From Streptomyces cellulosae (lineage in GTDB: Bacteria; Actinomycetota; Actinomycetes; Streptomycetales; Streptomycetaceae): DNA of 64,000 nt. The DNA is taken from contig NZ_JOEV01000020.1 of assembly GCF_000721105.1 (NCBI RefSeq), forward strand, positions 69,527-133,526. The letters are read 5' to 3'. Shown one piece after another: positions 24,905-34,705 of the stretch (positions are counted from its first letter, which is position 1; each line of letters opens with the position of its first letter). A program made the position numbers and the translations under genes. Under the pieces are notes generated by a model, which was given only the letters and a program-made list of their open reading frames with translations, had not been told where the DNA came from and made no database searches.

Positions 24905-24960
24905 GGTTCGTGGTGCGCGGGAGGGGGACATCGGACGGTGTCGCCCTCCCGCGCAGAACC
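24905..24960 (-). promoter_or_regulatory. Long hairpin in the leader of the AfsA-like operon
   Basis: GGTTC (24905-24909) plus TGCGCGGGAGGG (24914-24925) pair with CCCTCCCGCGCA (24944-24955) plus GAACC (24956-24960); the loop has an inner GACA/TGTC pair. It lies 30 to 85 bases before the AfsA-like start codon and would be in the 5' leader if transcription starts near 24985. It could be an attenuator or the terminator of the isochorismatase-like gene; no U-tract follows. Confidence 0.5.
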
Positions 24961-25007
24961 AACCTCGCAGCCCCCACTCGCGATCGGCCGTGTACCGGGA
25001 AGTGATT

Positions 25008-25025
25008 CGCTCAAGAAGCACTCAA
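25008..25025 (-). promoter_or_regulatory. SARP-type heptamer direct repeat before the AfsA-like operon
   Basis: On the leftward strand TTGAGTG and TTGAGCG occur with an exact 11-base period (plus-strand CACTCAA at 25019-25025 and CGCTCAA at 25008-25014). SARP activators bind heptamer direct repeats of the TCGAG type with this spacing just upstream of -10 boxes. A possible -10, TACACG, lies 13 bases downstream at 24994-24989, somewhat farther than the classical eight. It is a good candidate target for the cluster's own SARP. Confidence 0.45.
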
Positions 25026-25062
25026 GGTCTGGCCCAGGGGTGACCGAGGTGTTGCGGACGGC

Positions 25063-25611
25063 TCAGCCGAGCGCCTCCAGAATCCGGCTGAGCGGCAGGA
25101 GTTCGGCGCCCGCGCTCGCGAGTTCGCGCAGTGCGGTGGTGTGGCCGTGGGCGTCCCCGGCCGTGGTCGCGTCGGTGGGTATCACGGCCCGGTAGCCGAG
25201 GCGGAGCGCGGTGGTGGCGGTGGCGGCGATGCCGTGGGGGGTGGCGATCCCGGCCAGGACGACGCTGTCGGCTCCGTACGTCCGCAGCAGCGCGTGCAGT
25301 CCGAGGCCGCTTGCGGTGGCCCCCTGGAAGGCGTCGAGGCCGTGTTTGACGACCGTCTCCTCGCCCGCGGTGGGCAGGACCCCGTCGACCAGGCGGGTCT
25401 CGGGGTGGTCGGCGCCGCCGTCGGCGCCGTCCTCGCGCAGATAGCGGACGAAGACGACCGGTTCCCCGGCTTTTCGGAAGGTGTCGAGAAGGGCGGCGCA
25501 CTCCGTGACCACCTCGGGCCCGGAGAGCGGGGCGAGGGGCAGTGCGGTGATCCATTCCTGGAGGTCGACGAGGACGAGCACGGTGCCCGGACGAGTCAGA
25601 GTTCCCATCAC
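25063..25611 (-). CDS. Isochorismatase-family hydrolase
   Basis: 182-residue protein of the isochorismatase/cysteine hydrolase fold. The catalytic Asp is in VLVLVDLQEWITAL and the Lys in EETVVKHGLDAFQGA. Where cysteine hydrolases have the nucleophile Cys (GxxTxxCVxxTA), this protein has Gly: LAGIATPHGIAATATTAL, as in true isochorismatases such as EntB and PhzD. The substrate is unknown. Starts GTG 25611 or ATG 25608 are both possible. It is the first gene leftward of the shared intergenic region with the MFS gene and lies 187 bases before the AfsA-like operon, so it may or may not belong to that cluster. Confidence 0.8.
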   Translation of the reverse strand: MMGTLTRPGTVLVLVDLQEWITALPLAPLSGPEVVTECAALLDTFRKAGEPVVFVRYLREDGADGGADHPETRLVDGVLPTAGEETVVKHGLDAFQGATASGLGLHALLRTYGADSVVLAGIATPHGIAATATTALRLGYRAVIPTDATTAGDAHGHTTALRELASAGAELLPLSRILEALG

Positions 25612-25642
25612 GGCAGGCTAGCACCCGGACAACTGTCAAAGC

Positions 25643-25671
25643 TTGATGTCATATTCGAACTCTGATACATG
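25643..25671 (+). promoter_or_regulatory. Candidate promoter of the MFS gene
   Basis: TTGATG at 25643-25648 and TACATG at 25666-25671 with a 17-base spacer read toward the MFS gene. The -10 box lies in an 8-base palindrome TACATGTA and the spacer contains ATTCGAAC, so a dimeric regulator could bind here. The region is shared with the divergent isochorismatase-like gene. Confidence 0.4.
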
Positions 25672-25728
25672 TACGGACACGATGTTTTGCTCGATCACGA
25701 CTGAGAGTCAGAAGGAGTGCACAACAAC

Positions 25729-27300
25729 ATGATTGACGTTCACGGCGAGGGCGATCACCGCCTGCGCCCTGCCATGACGTTGGCGGCGGTCTGTCTGGCC
25801 GTCCTGGTGCTGCCCGCCTCACTGACCGGGACATCGGTGGCGCTGCCGACGATCGGGGCCGATCTCGGCTCCGGTCTGGAGCCGCTGCAATGGATCGTCA
25901 ACGCCTACAACCTGACCTTCGCCAGCTTCATGCTGGCGCTCGGCTCGCTGGCCGACATAGTGGGCCGCAAGCGGATGTTCGTCTTCGGCAGCCTGCTGTT
26001 CACGGCCTGCTCCCTGGTCGCCGCGCTCGCGGGCGACGTCATTCTGCTGGATGTGGCCCGCGGTCTGTCCGGAGTGGGCGCGGCGGCGTCCATGACCTCC
26101 GGTGCCGCGCTGCTGGCGACCACCTTCCAGGGCCCGGCCCTCGGTCGCGCGTTCGCGCTCCTGGGCTCGGCGGCCGGTATTGGCCTGGCGCTCGGCCCGT
26201 CCACCGCGGGGGCGCTCGTCAACGGCTTCGGCTGGCGCGCGGTCTTCGTCTCGTACGTGGTCATCGGTGTCCTGGTGCTGCTCGCGGTGCCCTTCATCAA
26301 GGAGTCCAAGGACCCCGACGCCAAGGGCGTCGACTGGGCCGGCGCCGGTACCTTCTCGGCGAGCCTGTTCCTGCTGACGCTCGCCATGGTCGAAGGCCCG
26401 CAGCTGGGCTGGTCCAGCGGTGCCGTGCTGGCCATGTTCGCCGGATTCGCCGTGCTGCTCGTGGTGTTCGTGATCATCGAGGGCAGGCAGGAGCGTCCGA
26501 TGTTCGACGTCTCGCTCTTCAAGCAGGTCCGCTTCCTGGCCTTCTGCCTGCTGCCGGTCGCCATCGCCTTCGGCTTCGTGTCCCTGCTGGTGCTGCTGCC
26601 CTCGTACCTGACCGGCGTCAACGGAGTCAGCGCCGGTGAGGCCGGCCTGACCATGCTGCTGCTCTCCGGCCCTGTCTTCGTCGTTCCGCTGCTCGCCGCC
26701 AAGCTGGTCGCGGCCGTCGGAAACCGCGTGGTGCTGTCCCTGAGCCTGCTGCTGATCGGCGCGGGCGCCGCGTGGCTGACGGTGATCCACCCGGGCATCG
26801 GCATGGGCGGCCTGGCCGGTCCGCTGCTGCTGATCGGCACCGGCATGGGTACCTCGGCAGGCCTGATCGACGGTCTGGCGGTCTCCTCGGTCAAGCCCGA
26901 GCGCGCCGGCATGGCCGCGGGCATGTTCAACACGATGCGCCTGGCAGGCGAGACGATCGCCATCGCCGCCATGGGCGCGATGCTGCTCAGCCTGACCCGC
27001 TCTCAGCTGACCGACACCGCTGCCCGCTACCCGGACGCCGGATCGGCCTCGGAGCTGGCGAACAACCTGGTCGGCGGTGATCTGGCCGGCGTCGGCGCCA
27101 CCTTGCCCGCCGGGCGGCGCGGCGACCTCCTCGACGTCCTCGGCCAGGGCTACACGGACGCGTTCACCACGGTGCTGTGGGTCATCGCCGGCATCTGCGT
27201 GGTCGGCACGGTGATCGTGTACGTGATGCTGTCCGAGCGTCGCCCCGCCCCGGTCTCCGAGACGCCCGAGACGGCTCCGGAGCCCACACCGGCGGCCTGA
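25729..27300 (+). CDS. MFS drug exporter, DHA2 (14-helix) family
   Basis: 523-residue major facilitator protein with about 14 hydrophobic segments. The motif after helix 2 is GSLADIVGRKRMFVFG, helix 4 has ARGLSGVGAAASM, and helix 5 has the exporter motif LLGSAAGIGLALGPSTAGAL. DHA2 proteins export antibiotics and other hydrophobic compounds by proton antiport, so it could pump the product of the neighbouring cluster. ATG 25729 follows a GAAGGAG site by eleven bases; GTG 25717 lies inside that site. The C-terminal tail is Pro/Glu-rich. Confidence 0.88.
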   Translation: MIDVHGEGDHRLRPAMTLAAVCLAVLVLPASLTGTSVALPTIGADLGSGLEPLQWIVNAYNLTFASFMLALGSLADIVGRKRMFVFGSLLFTACSLVAALAGDVILLDVARGLSGVGAAASMTSGAALLATTFQGPALGRAFALLGSAAGIGLALGPSTAGALVNGFGWRAVFVSYVVIGVLVLLAVPFIKESKDPDAKGVDWAGAGTFSASLFLLTLAMVEGPQLGWSSGAVLAMFAGFAVLLVVFVIIEGRQERPMFDVSLFKQVRFLAFCLLPVAIAFGFVSLLVLLPSYLTGVNGVSAGEAGLTMLLLSGPVFVVPLLAAKLVAAVGNRVVLSLSLLLIGAGAAWLTVIHPGIGMGGLAGPLLLIGTGMGTSAGLIDGLAVSSVKPERAGMAAGMFNTMRLAGETIAIAAMGAMLLSLTRSQLTDTAARYPDAGSASELANNLVGGDLAGVGATLPAGRRGDLLDVLGQGYTDAFTTVLWVIAGICVVGTVIVYVMLSERRPAPVSETPETAPEPTPAA

Positions 27301-27321
27301 CACGGGCGACAAAACCGTGGG

Positions 27322-27397
27322 CGAGGGCCCGCGACCTGGATGGGGACGATGTTGGTCAAATGACCAACATCGTCCCTGGACGGGGCGCGGGCCCTCG
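27322..27397 (+). terminator. Nested perfect inverted repeats after the MFS gene
   Basis: An inner 16-bp perfect stem (GGGACGATGTTGGTCA at 27343-27358 against 27361-27376) closes on a two-base AA loop. An outer 12-bp perfect stem (CGAGGGCCCGCG at 27322-27333 against 27386-27397) flanks it with short unpaired arms. It starts 22 bases after the MFS stop. The simplest reading is a strong, GC-rich bidirectional terminator; no U-tract is present. Confidence 0.55.
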
Positions 27398-27472
27398 GCA
27401 TGCCGGAGCGCGGCGCCGCACTCCGGCCGGCGGCGGCTCACGCCCCGATCCGTGCTGAGCCGCCGGTGCGGT

Positions 27473-27604
27473 GTCCGGGTCGAGCGGAGCGAACTCCGGG
27501 GGGATCCAGAACGTCGCGTCCACGCCGTCGCGCCGCCACCACGCCCGTAGATCCGTTGGCATCGGCAGTACCAGCCGGTCCTCCGCGGCGGCGAGCCGCT
27601 CCGT
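27473..27604 (-). pseudogene. Remnant of an SMI1/KNR4-type protein
   Basis: On the leftward strand the stretch TERLAAAEDRLVLPMPTDLR, then AWWRRDGVDATFWIPPEF, then APLDPD matches the conserved N-terminal part of Streptomyces SMI1/KNR4 proteins (the pattern LPxDLRAWWxxxDGV, then IPPxFxPL). No proper upstream start or downstream continuation of the family is seen, so it is read as a gene fragment. Full-length members are immunity or cell-wall-linked proteins of roughly 150-200 residues. Confidence 0.45.
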
Positions 27605-27750
27605 GCCCGCCGCCGCCCGGGCGGTCCCGGCTGCCCGTTGTCTCGAAGCCGCGCCGGCCCGTGAAGCAATACAGCCGCCGGTCGAGATCCGGGGCCGCAC
27701 CCAGGAGCCGCGCCACGGTCCCCGCCACCCGGCCGGGCCGCGCCGCGGTC

Positions 27751-27890
27751 CGTCTCAAATACCTCGAGCCCTACGCCGAGGCGGCCCGCGCGTGGCTGCA
27801 CAGCGAGGCCGAGGTCGTCGACACCACGCACCTCACGCCCGCCCAGGCCGCCCAGCGGATCGCGGAGGCAGTCAAGAGTCGAGGGGAGAG
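27751..27890 (+). pseudogene. C-terminal fragment of a P-loop kinase/ATPase
   Basis: Reading rightward, RLKYLEPYAEAARAW followed by VVDTTHLTPAQAAQRIAEAV resembles the end of actinobacterial AAA-type kinase-like proteins, which close with a VDTTxLTPEQAAxxIAEAV helix. The upstream sequence in this frame is low-complexity Arg/Pro and there is no P-loop, so only the last 45 or so residues survive. Confidence 0.4.
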
Positions 27891-27962
27891 CCGGAGGGCC
27901 AGGCTTCCGGCGGCGAAGGCCCCGGCGTATCCGGCGCCGAGTACGACGATGCGGTGCTTCAT
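27882..27962 (-). pseudogene. N-terminal stub of an FAD/NAD(P) oxidoreductase
   Basis: Leftward ATG 27962, preceded by AGGAGCC, opens MKHRIVVLGAGYAGAFAAGS and then LALRLSP, exactly the first 27 residues expected of NDH-2-like FAD-dependent oxidoreductases (GxGxxG as VLGAGYAG). After this the homology stops abruptly and the sequence becomes the antisense of the kinase fragment. The gene has been cut by a rearrangement, leaving its promoter side and start. Confidence 0.6.
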
Positions 27963-28135
27963 GGCGTGGCTCCTGTCTCGTTCGCGTCCCCCCTGAACGA
28001 GACGGCGCCCCGATTGCCGACAGGAGCCGGGCGTGACGTGGGTCACCGGACTGGGACGAGCGGCTGAGCCTCCGGCGGGACGCTCGGGTCCCCGTCCCGG
28101 GATCAGCGCCCCTTGGCGGGCCGGACTCGAACCGA

Positions 28136-30361
<2,226 letters not shown>

Positions 30362-30365
<4 letters not shown>

Positions 30366-31276
30366 GCATCACGCGAAAGCACACCGCCCTGCCCAAGGCC
30401 CAGATCCTCATCGAGGCGCTGCCCTGGCTGGTGCGGCACAACGGCAAGACGGTCGTCATCAAGTTCGGCGGCAACGCCATGATCGACGAGGACCTGAAGG
30501 CGGCCTTCGCGCAGGACGTCGTCTTCCTGCACCACGCCGGCCTCAAGCCCGTCGTCGTGCACGGCGGCGGCCCGCAGATCAGCGCCGCCCTCGACAAGCA
30601 CGGCATCGTCAGCGAGTTCAAGGCGGGCCTGCGCGTCACCACCGAGGACGCCATGGACGTCGTACGCATGGTGCTGGCGGGGCAGGTCCAGCGCGAACTG
30701 GTCGGGCTGCTCAACCAGCACGGCCCGCTCGCCGTCGGACTGACCGGCGAGGACGCGCACACCATCACCGCCACCAAGCACCAGCCCGAGATCGACGGCG
30801 AGCTGGTCGACATCGGGCGGGTGGGCGAGATCACCGACATCGACACGGGCGCGATCGAGGCGCTGCTGGCCGACGGCCGTATCCCGGTCGTGTCGTCGAT
30901 CGCCCGGAGCCAGGACGATCACCATGTCTACAACGTCAATGCCGATACGGCGGCTGCGGCACTCGCTGCCGCGCTGGGCGCCGAAACCCTCATGGTCCTC
31001 ACGGACGTGGAGGGCCTCTACGAGGACTGGCCGAACAGCGACGAGGTGATCAGCCGCCTCACCGCTTCCCAACTGGAGAAGCTGCTGCCGGAGTTGAGCT
31101 CCGGCATGGTGCCGAAGATGGAGGGCTGTCTGCACGCCGTCCGGGGCGGCGTGAACACCGCCCGTGTCATCGACGGCCGGGTCCAGCACTCGATCCTGCT
31201 GGAGATCTTTACCGACGAGGGAATCGGCACGATGGTCGTGCCCGACGAAAAGACGGACGCACAGGGGGAGTCATGA
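30362..31276 (+). CDS. argB: N-acetylglutamate kinase
   Basis: 304-residue ArgB of the amino-acid kinase family, phosphorylating N-acetylglutamate. [18 protein letters not shown] is the phosphate loop region and [14 protein letters not shown] the glycine-rich substrate loop; [18 protein letters not shown] binds the nucleotide. The N-terminal helix ([20 protein letters not shown]) is the extension found in arginine-inhibited hexameric kinases, so feedback inhibition by arginine is likely. Four-base overlaps on both sides. Confidence 0.97.
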
Positions 31277-32469
31277 GCAACGAGGAACTGACCGCGCGGT
31301 GGCAGGGCGCGCTCATGAACAACTACGGCACCCCTCGGCTGCCCCTCGTGCGCGGCGAGGGCGCCAAGCTGTGGGACGCGGACGGCAAGCAGTACCTCGA
31401 CTTCGTCGGCGGCATCGCGGTCAACGCGCTCGGCCACGCCCACCCGGCGATCGTCGAGGCGGTCAGCACGCAGATCGCCGCCCTCGGCCACGTCTCCAAC
31501 CTCTTCATCGCCGAGCCGCCCGTCGCGCTCGCCGAACGGCTCATCCAGCGCTTCGGCCGTGACGGCAAGGTGTTCTTCTGCAACTCGGGCGCCGAGGCCA
31601 ACGAGGGTGCCTTCAAGATCGGCCGGCTGACCGGACGGACCCACATGGTCGCCACCGACGGCGGCTTCCACGGCCGGACCATGGGCGCCCTCGCGCTCAC
31701 CGGGCAGCCGGGAAAGCAGGAGCCGTTCCTGCCGCTGCCCGGCGACGTGACGCACGTGCCGTACGGCGACCCGCAGGCACTGGCCGCCGCGGTCACGGAG
31801 GAGACCGCCCTCGTCATCATCGAGCCGATCCAGGGCGAGAACGGGGTCGTGGTGCCCCCGGCCGGCTACCTCAAGGCGGCCCGGGCGATCACCGCGGCGA
31901 CCGGTTCGCTGCTGGTGCTGGACGAGGTGCAGACCGGGATCGGCCGGACCGGCCACTGGTTCGAGTACCAGGCGCACGAGGGCGTCCTGCCGGACGTCGT
32001 CACGCTCGCGAAGGGACTGGGCGGCGGACTGCCGCTCGGCGCGACGGTCGCCTTCGGGCGGGCCGCGGAGCTGCTCCAGCCGGGCCAGCACGGTACGACG
32101 TTCGGCGGCAACCCGATCGCCTGCGCGGCCGGACTCGCCGTACTCGACACCATCGCGGGCGACGGGCTGCTGGAGAACGTCAAGCGGCAGAGCGAGAAGC
32201 TGCGGGACGGAATCGAGGGCGCCGGCGGCGGCTCTCGTCATCCGCTGATCGCTCATGTCCGGGGCGCGGGCCTGCTGCTGGGTATCGTGCTCACCGAGCC
32301 GCTCGCACCGAAGGTGCAGCAGGCGGCTCAGGACGCCGGATTCCTGGTGAACGCGCCCGCCCCCGAGGTGGTACGGCTCATGCCGCCGCTGAACCTCGGC
32401 GACGCGGAAGTGGACGCGTTCCTCCAGGCGCTGCCCGGCATCCTGGACGTGGCCAACGGGGACGGATGA
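31273..32469 (+). CDS. argD: Acetylornithine aminotransferase
   Basis: 398-residue class III PLP aminotransferase. Seen: [39 protein letters not shown], the PLP Asp in [15 protein letters not shown], and the Schiff-base Lys in [16 protein letters not shown], followed by [14 protein letters not shown]. It makes N-acetylornithine from the semialdehyde, and may also serve lysine synthesis. Start overlaps argB as ATGA. Confidence 0.96.
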   Translation: MSNEELTARWQGALMNNYGTPRLPLVRGEGAKLWDADGKQYLDFVGGIAVNALGHAHPAIVEAVSTQIAALGHVSNLFIAEPPVALAERLIQRFGRDGKVFFCNSGAEANEGAFKIGRLTGRTHMVATDGGFHGRTMGALALTGQPGKQEPFLPLPGDVTHVPYGDPQALAAAVTEETALVIIEPIQGENGVVVPPAGYLKAARAITAATGSLLVLDEVQTGIGRTGHWFEYQAHEGVLPDVVTLAKGLGGGLPLGATVAFGRAAELLQPGQHGTTFGGNPIACAAGLAVLDTIAGDGLLENVKRQSEKLRDGIEGAGGGSRHPLIAHVRGAGLLLGIVLTEPLAPKVQQAAQDAGFLVNAPAPEVVRLMPPLNLGDAEVDAFLQALPGILDVANGDG

Positions 32470-32488
32470 TCCGGGAAATGAGACGACG

Positions 32489-33034
32489 ATGAGCCAGGCG
32501 CAGGAGCACGAGCACAACGGGGCCGCCGGGCCTGCCGTGCCGCAGACCCGCACCGCGCGGCACCGCCGGATCGTGGACATCCTCAACCGGCAACCGGTGC
32601 GTTCGCAGAGCCAGTTGGCGAAGCTGCTGTCCGATGACGGGCTGAGCGTCACCCAGGCGACGCTCTCCCGGGACCTGGACGAGCTGAACGCGGTGAAGAT
32701 CCGCAACACCGACGGCGACCTGATCTACGCGGTGCCGAGCGAGGGGGGATTCCGTACCCCTCGGGCGCCGCTGGGAGGGTCGGCGAAGGAGGAGCGGATG
32801 CGGCGGCTGTCGGCGGAGCTGCTGATCTCCGCGGAGGCTTCCGCGAACCTGGTGGTTCTCCGCACCCCGCCGGGTGCGGCCCAGTTCCTCGCGTCGGCGA
32901 TCGACCAGGCGGAGCTGCACGACATCCTGGGGACCATCGCCGGGGACGACACGCTGCTGTTGATCAGCCGGGACCCTGTGGGGGGACAGGCCCTGGCTGA
33001 TCACTTGTTGCGGTTGGCTCAGAACGGGCACTGA
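32489..33034 (+). CDS. argR: Arginine repressor
   Basis: 181-residue ArgR. The N-terminal winged helix is [18 protein letters not shown] followed by [17 protein letters not shown]; the C-terminal oligomerisation and arginine-binding domain carries [15 protein letters not shown], the hexamer core motif. It represses arg genes with arginine as co-repressor, here presumably at the sites before argC and argG. It lies 19 bases after argD and is the last gene of the operon. A 20-residue polar N-terminal extension precedes the domain, as in other Streptomyces ArgR. Confidence 0.95.
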   Translation: MSQAQEHEHNGAAGPAVPQTRTARHRRIVDILNRQPVRSQSQLAKLLSDDGLSVTQATLSRDLDELNAVKIRNTDGDLIYAVPSEGGFRTPRAPLGGSAKEERMRRLSAELLISAEASANLVVLRTPPGAAQFLASAIDQAELHDILGTIAGDDTLLLISRDPVGGQALADHLLRLAQNGH

Positions 33035-33037
33035 ACA

Positions 33038-33092
33038 GGCGCTGCCAGGGCGCTGCCAGGGCGCTGACCGGGCGCTGACCGGGCGCTGAGGG
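33038..33092. repeat. Five tandem 11-bp repeats after argR
   Basis: Five consecutive 11-base units each beginning GGCGCTG: two GGCGCTGCCAG, two GGCGCTGACCG and one GGCGCTGAGGG. They fill the space between the converging argR and ApbE genes, starting four bases after the argR stop. No stem-loop is obvious. Confidence 0.8.
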
Positions 33093-33104
33093 GGTGAGGA
33101 GCAC

Positions 33105-33905
33105 TCACCCGAGCCGAGCGGCCAAGCCCCCCGTGCACCTGACCTCGTCGCCCGCCGTGATCAGCAGCGCCTCCACCTCCGGCAGGCTCTCCAGCCAGCC
33201 CAGTGCCTCTCGTGACCCCATCGCGAAGGCCGCTGTCGCCCAGCAGTCCGCCCAGGTCAGCTGCGGGGCGACCACCGTCACCGCCACCAGGTCGGTCACC
33301 GCGGAGCGCCCGGTGCGGGGGTCGACGATGTGGGCGCCGCGTTCGGCCGTGCCGGAGGTGGCGACCGCCAGCTCGGAGGCGCCCGCGGCCGAGATGACCG
33401 CGGCCAGCCCGCCGGGGCGGAGGGGATCCGAGACGCCGACCCGCCAAGGGCGTTGGGGGCCGGGTACGCCGAGGAGCTGGACGTCTCCGCCGCCGTTCAC
33501 GCTCACGCCACTCGCGCCCGACTCGGCCATGCGGCGGGCCGCGCGCTCCGCGGCCCAGCCCTTGACGATGCCGGTGGGGTCGAGGCGGCCCTCGTAACGC
33601 GTGCTGAACCAGCCGTCGCTGGTCCGTTCCGCCTCGGCGCCCAGGGCGAGCACCTCGGCGACCAGCGGATCGCACTCCTCGACGGTGAGTTCGCCCCGGG
33701 CGAGCCGGGAGACCTGGCTGTCGTCCCGGTAGGTGGTGAACACCTCGTTGACCCGGTGCAGCCCGTCGACCGCCTCCCGCAGGGCGGCCCGGACGGCCTC
33801 GGGATCCCCGCCGCGGACGTCGAAGGAGAAGACCGTCCCCATGACCTCCTCCGCATGACGTACCGCGGCGGGAGCGTGTGCCGGTTCGGCCACGGTGTCA
33901 GCCAC
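33105..33905 (-). CDS. apbE: FAD:protein FMN transferase (ApbE)
   Basis: 266-residue ApbE-type flavin transferase, which uses FAD and Mg to attach FMN covalently to Thr in FMN-binding domains. Seen: AEEVMGTVFSFDVRG, RLDPTGIVKGWAAERAARRM, GVSVNGGGDVQLLG, GAHIVDPRTGRSAV and the terminal metal-binding region. No signal peptide is obvious, so it could act in the cytoplasm or use a non-classical route. It overlaps the FMN-binding gene by eight bases (GTG 33905; GTG 33893 possible), and the neighbouring gene supplies its two predicted target sites. Confidence 0.88.
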   Translation of the reverse strand: MADTVAEPAHAPAAVRHAEEVMGTVFSFDVRGGDPEAVRAALREAVDGLHRVNEVFTTYRDDSQVSRLARGELTVEECDPLVAEVLALGAEAERTSDGWFSTRYEGRLDPTGIVKGWAAERAARRMAESGASGVSVNGGGDVQLLGVPGPQRPWRVGVSDPLRPGGLAAVISAAGASELAVATSGTAERGAHIVDPRTGRSAVTDLVAVTVVAPQLTWADCWATAAFAMGSREALGWLESLPEVEALLITAGDEVRCTGGLAARLG

Positions 33906-34677
33906 CGGCCTGGTCCAGCGCCGACTGCAGGGACTTCTTGTAGCCGTCGCTGGTGTACGTGGCCCCGGAGACCGTGTCGATGTCCGCGCTGCCCGCGGCC
34001 ACGGCCTCCTGGTTGAGTTTGGGCACGGACAGGGCGGTCTTCTGGTCGCTGGTGCCGCCCTTGGGTGCCTGGACGGCCTCGGCCTTGGTGATCTTGCCGC
34101 CCGCGACCGTGATGCGGACCTGGACCGGGCCGTACTGGGTCTGGGCGACCGCACCGGTGACGGTCTTGGCGGCCTGCGCGTTGCCGGCGCCCGCGCCCTG
34201 GGACGCGCCCTGCCCCTGGGAGGACGCCGCCTTCACCTTGTCCAGCGCCGACTGCAGGGACTTCTTGTAGCCGTCGCTGGTGTACGTGGCCCCGGACACC
34301 GCGTCGATGTCCGCGCTCTGCGCGGCGACCGCCTCCTGGTTGAGTTTGGGCACGGACAGGGCGGTCTTCTGGTCGCTGGTGCCGCCCTTGGGTGCCTGGA
34401 CGGCCTCGGCCTTGGTGATCTTGCCGCCGGCGACGGTCAGCCGGACCTGGACGGCGCCGTACTGCGTCTGGGCCACGTCGCCGGTGACCGTGCCGGTCCC
34501 GGCGACCTGGGCGCCGCCCTGGGCCGACTCCTGCGCCACGGGCGGCGGGGACACGGCGCCGCCGGCCGCCGCGGAGGCCGGGTCGGACGACGGCTTCAGC
34601 GACAGCAGCAGGACGACACCGGACACGGTGGCGGCGGTCGCGAGCACGACACGTCGGACGGGGTGACTCTTCCTCAT
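33898..34677 (-). CDS. Secreted protein with two tandem FMN-binding domains
   Basis: 259-residue exported protein. An Arg-rich N-terminus and hydrophobic segment (VVLATAATVSGVVLLLSL) act as signal or anchor; two FMN_bind domains of about 85 residues follow (about 65-150 and 170-258). Each ends in a flavinylation motif, IDAVSGATYTSDGYKKSLQ and IDTVSGATYTSDGYKKSLQ, where ApbE links FMN to the Thr after SGA. The two domains are nearly identical in protein and DNA. It should relay electrons outside the membrane, next to a ferric-reductase-like protein and ApbE. Confidence 0.88.
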   Translation of the reverse strand: MRKSHPVRRVVLATAATVSGVVLLLSLKPSSDPASAAAGGAVSPPPVAQESAQGGAQVAGTGTVTGDVAQTQYGAVQVRLTVAGGKITKAEAVQAPKGGTSDQKTALSVPKLNQEAVAAQSADIDAVSGATYTSDGYKKSLQSALDKVKAASSQGQGASQGAGAGNAQAAKTVTGAVAQTQYGPVQVRITVAGGKITKAEAVQAPKGGTSDQKTALSVPKLNQEAVAAGSADIDTVSGATYTSDGYKKSLQSALDQAGG

Positions 34678-34705
34678 CGCTTCAACAGCTCCTGAATCCC
34701 GTCGC

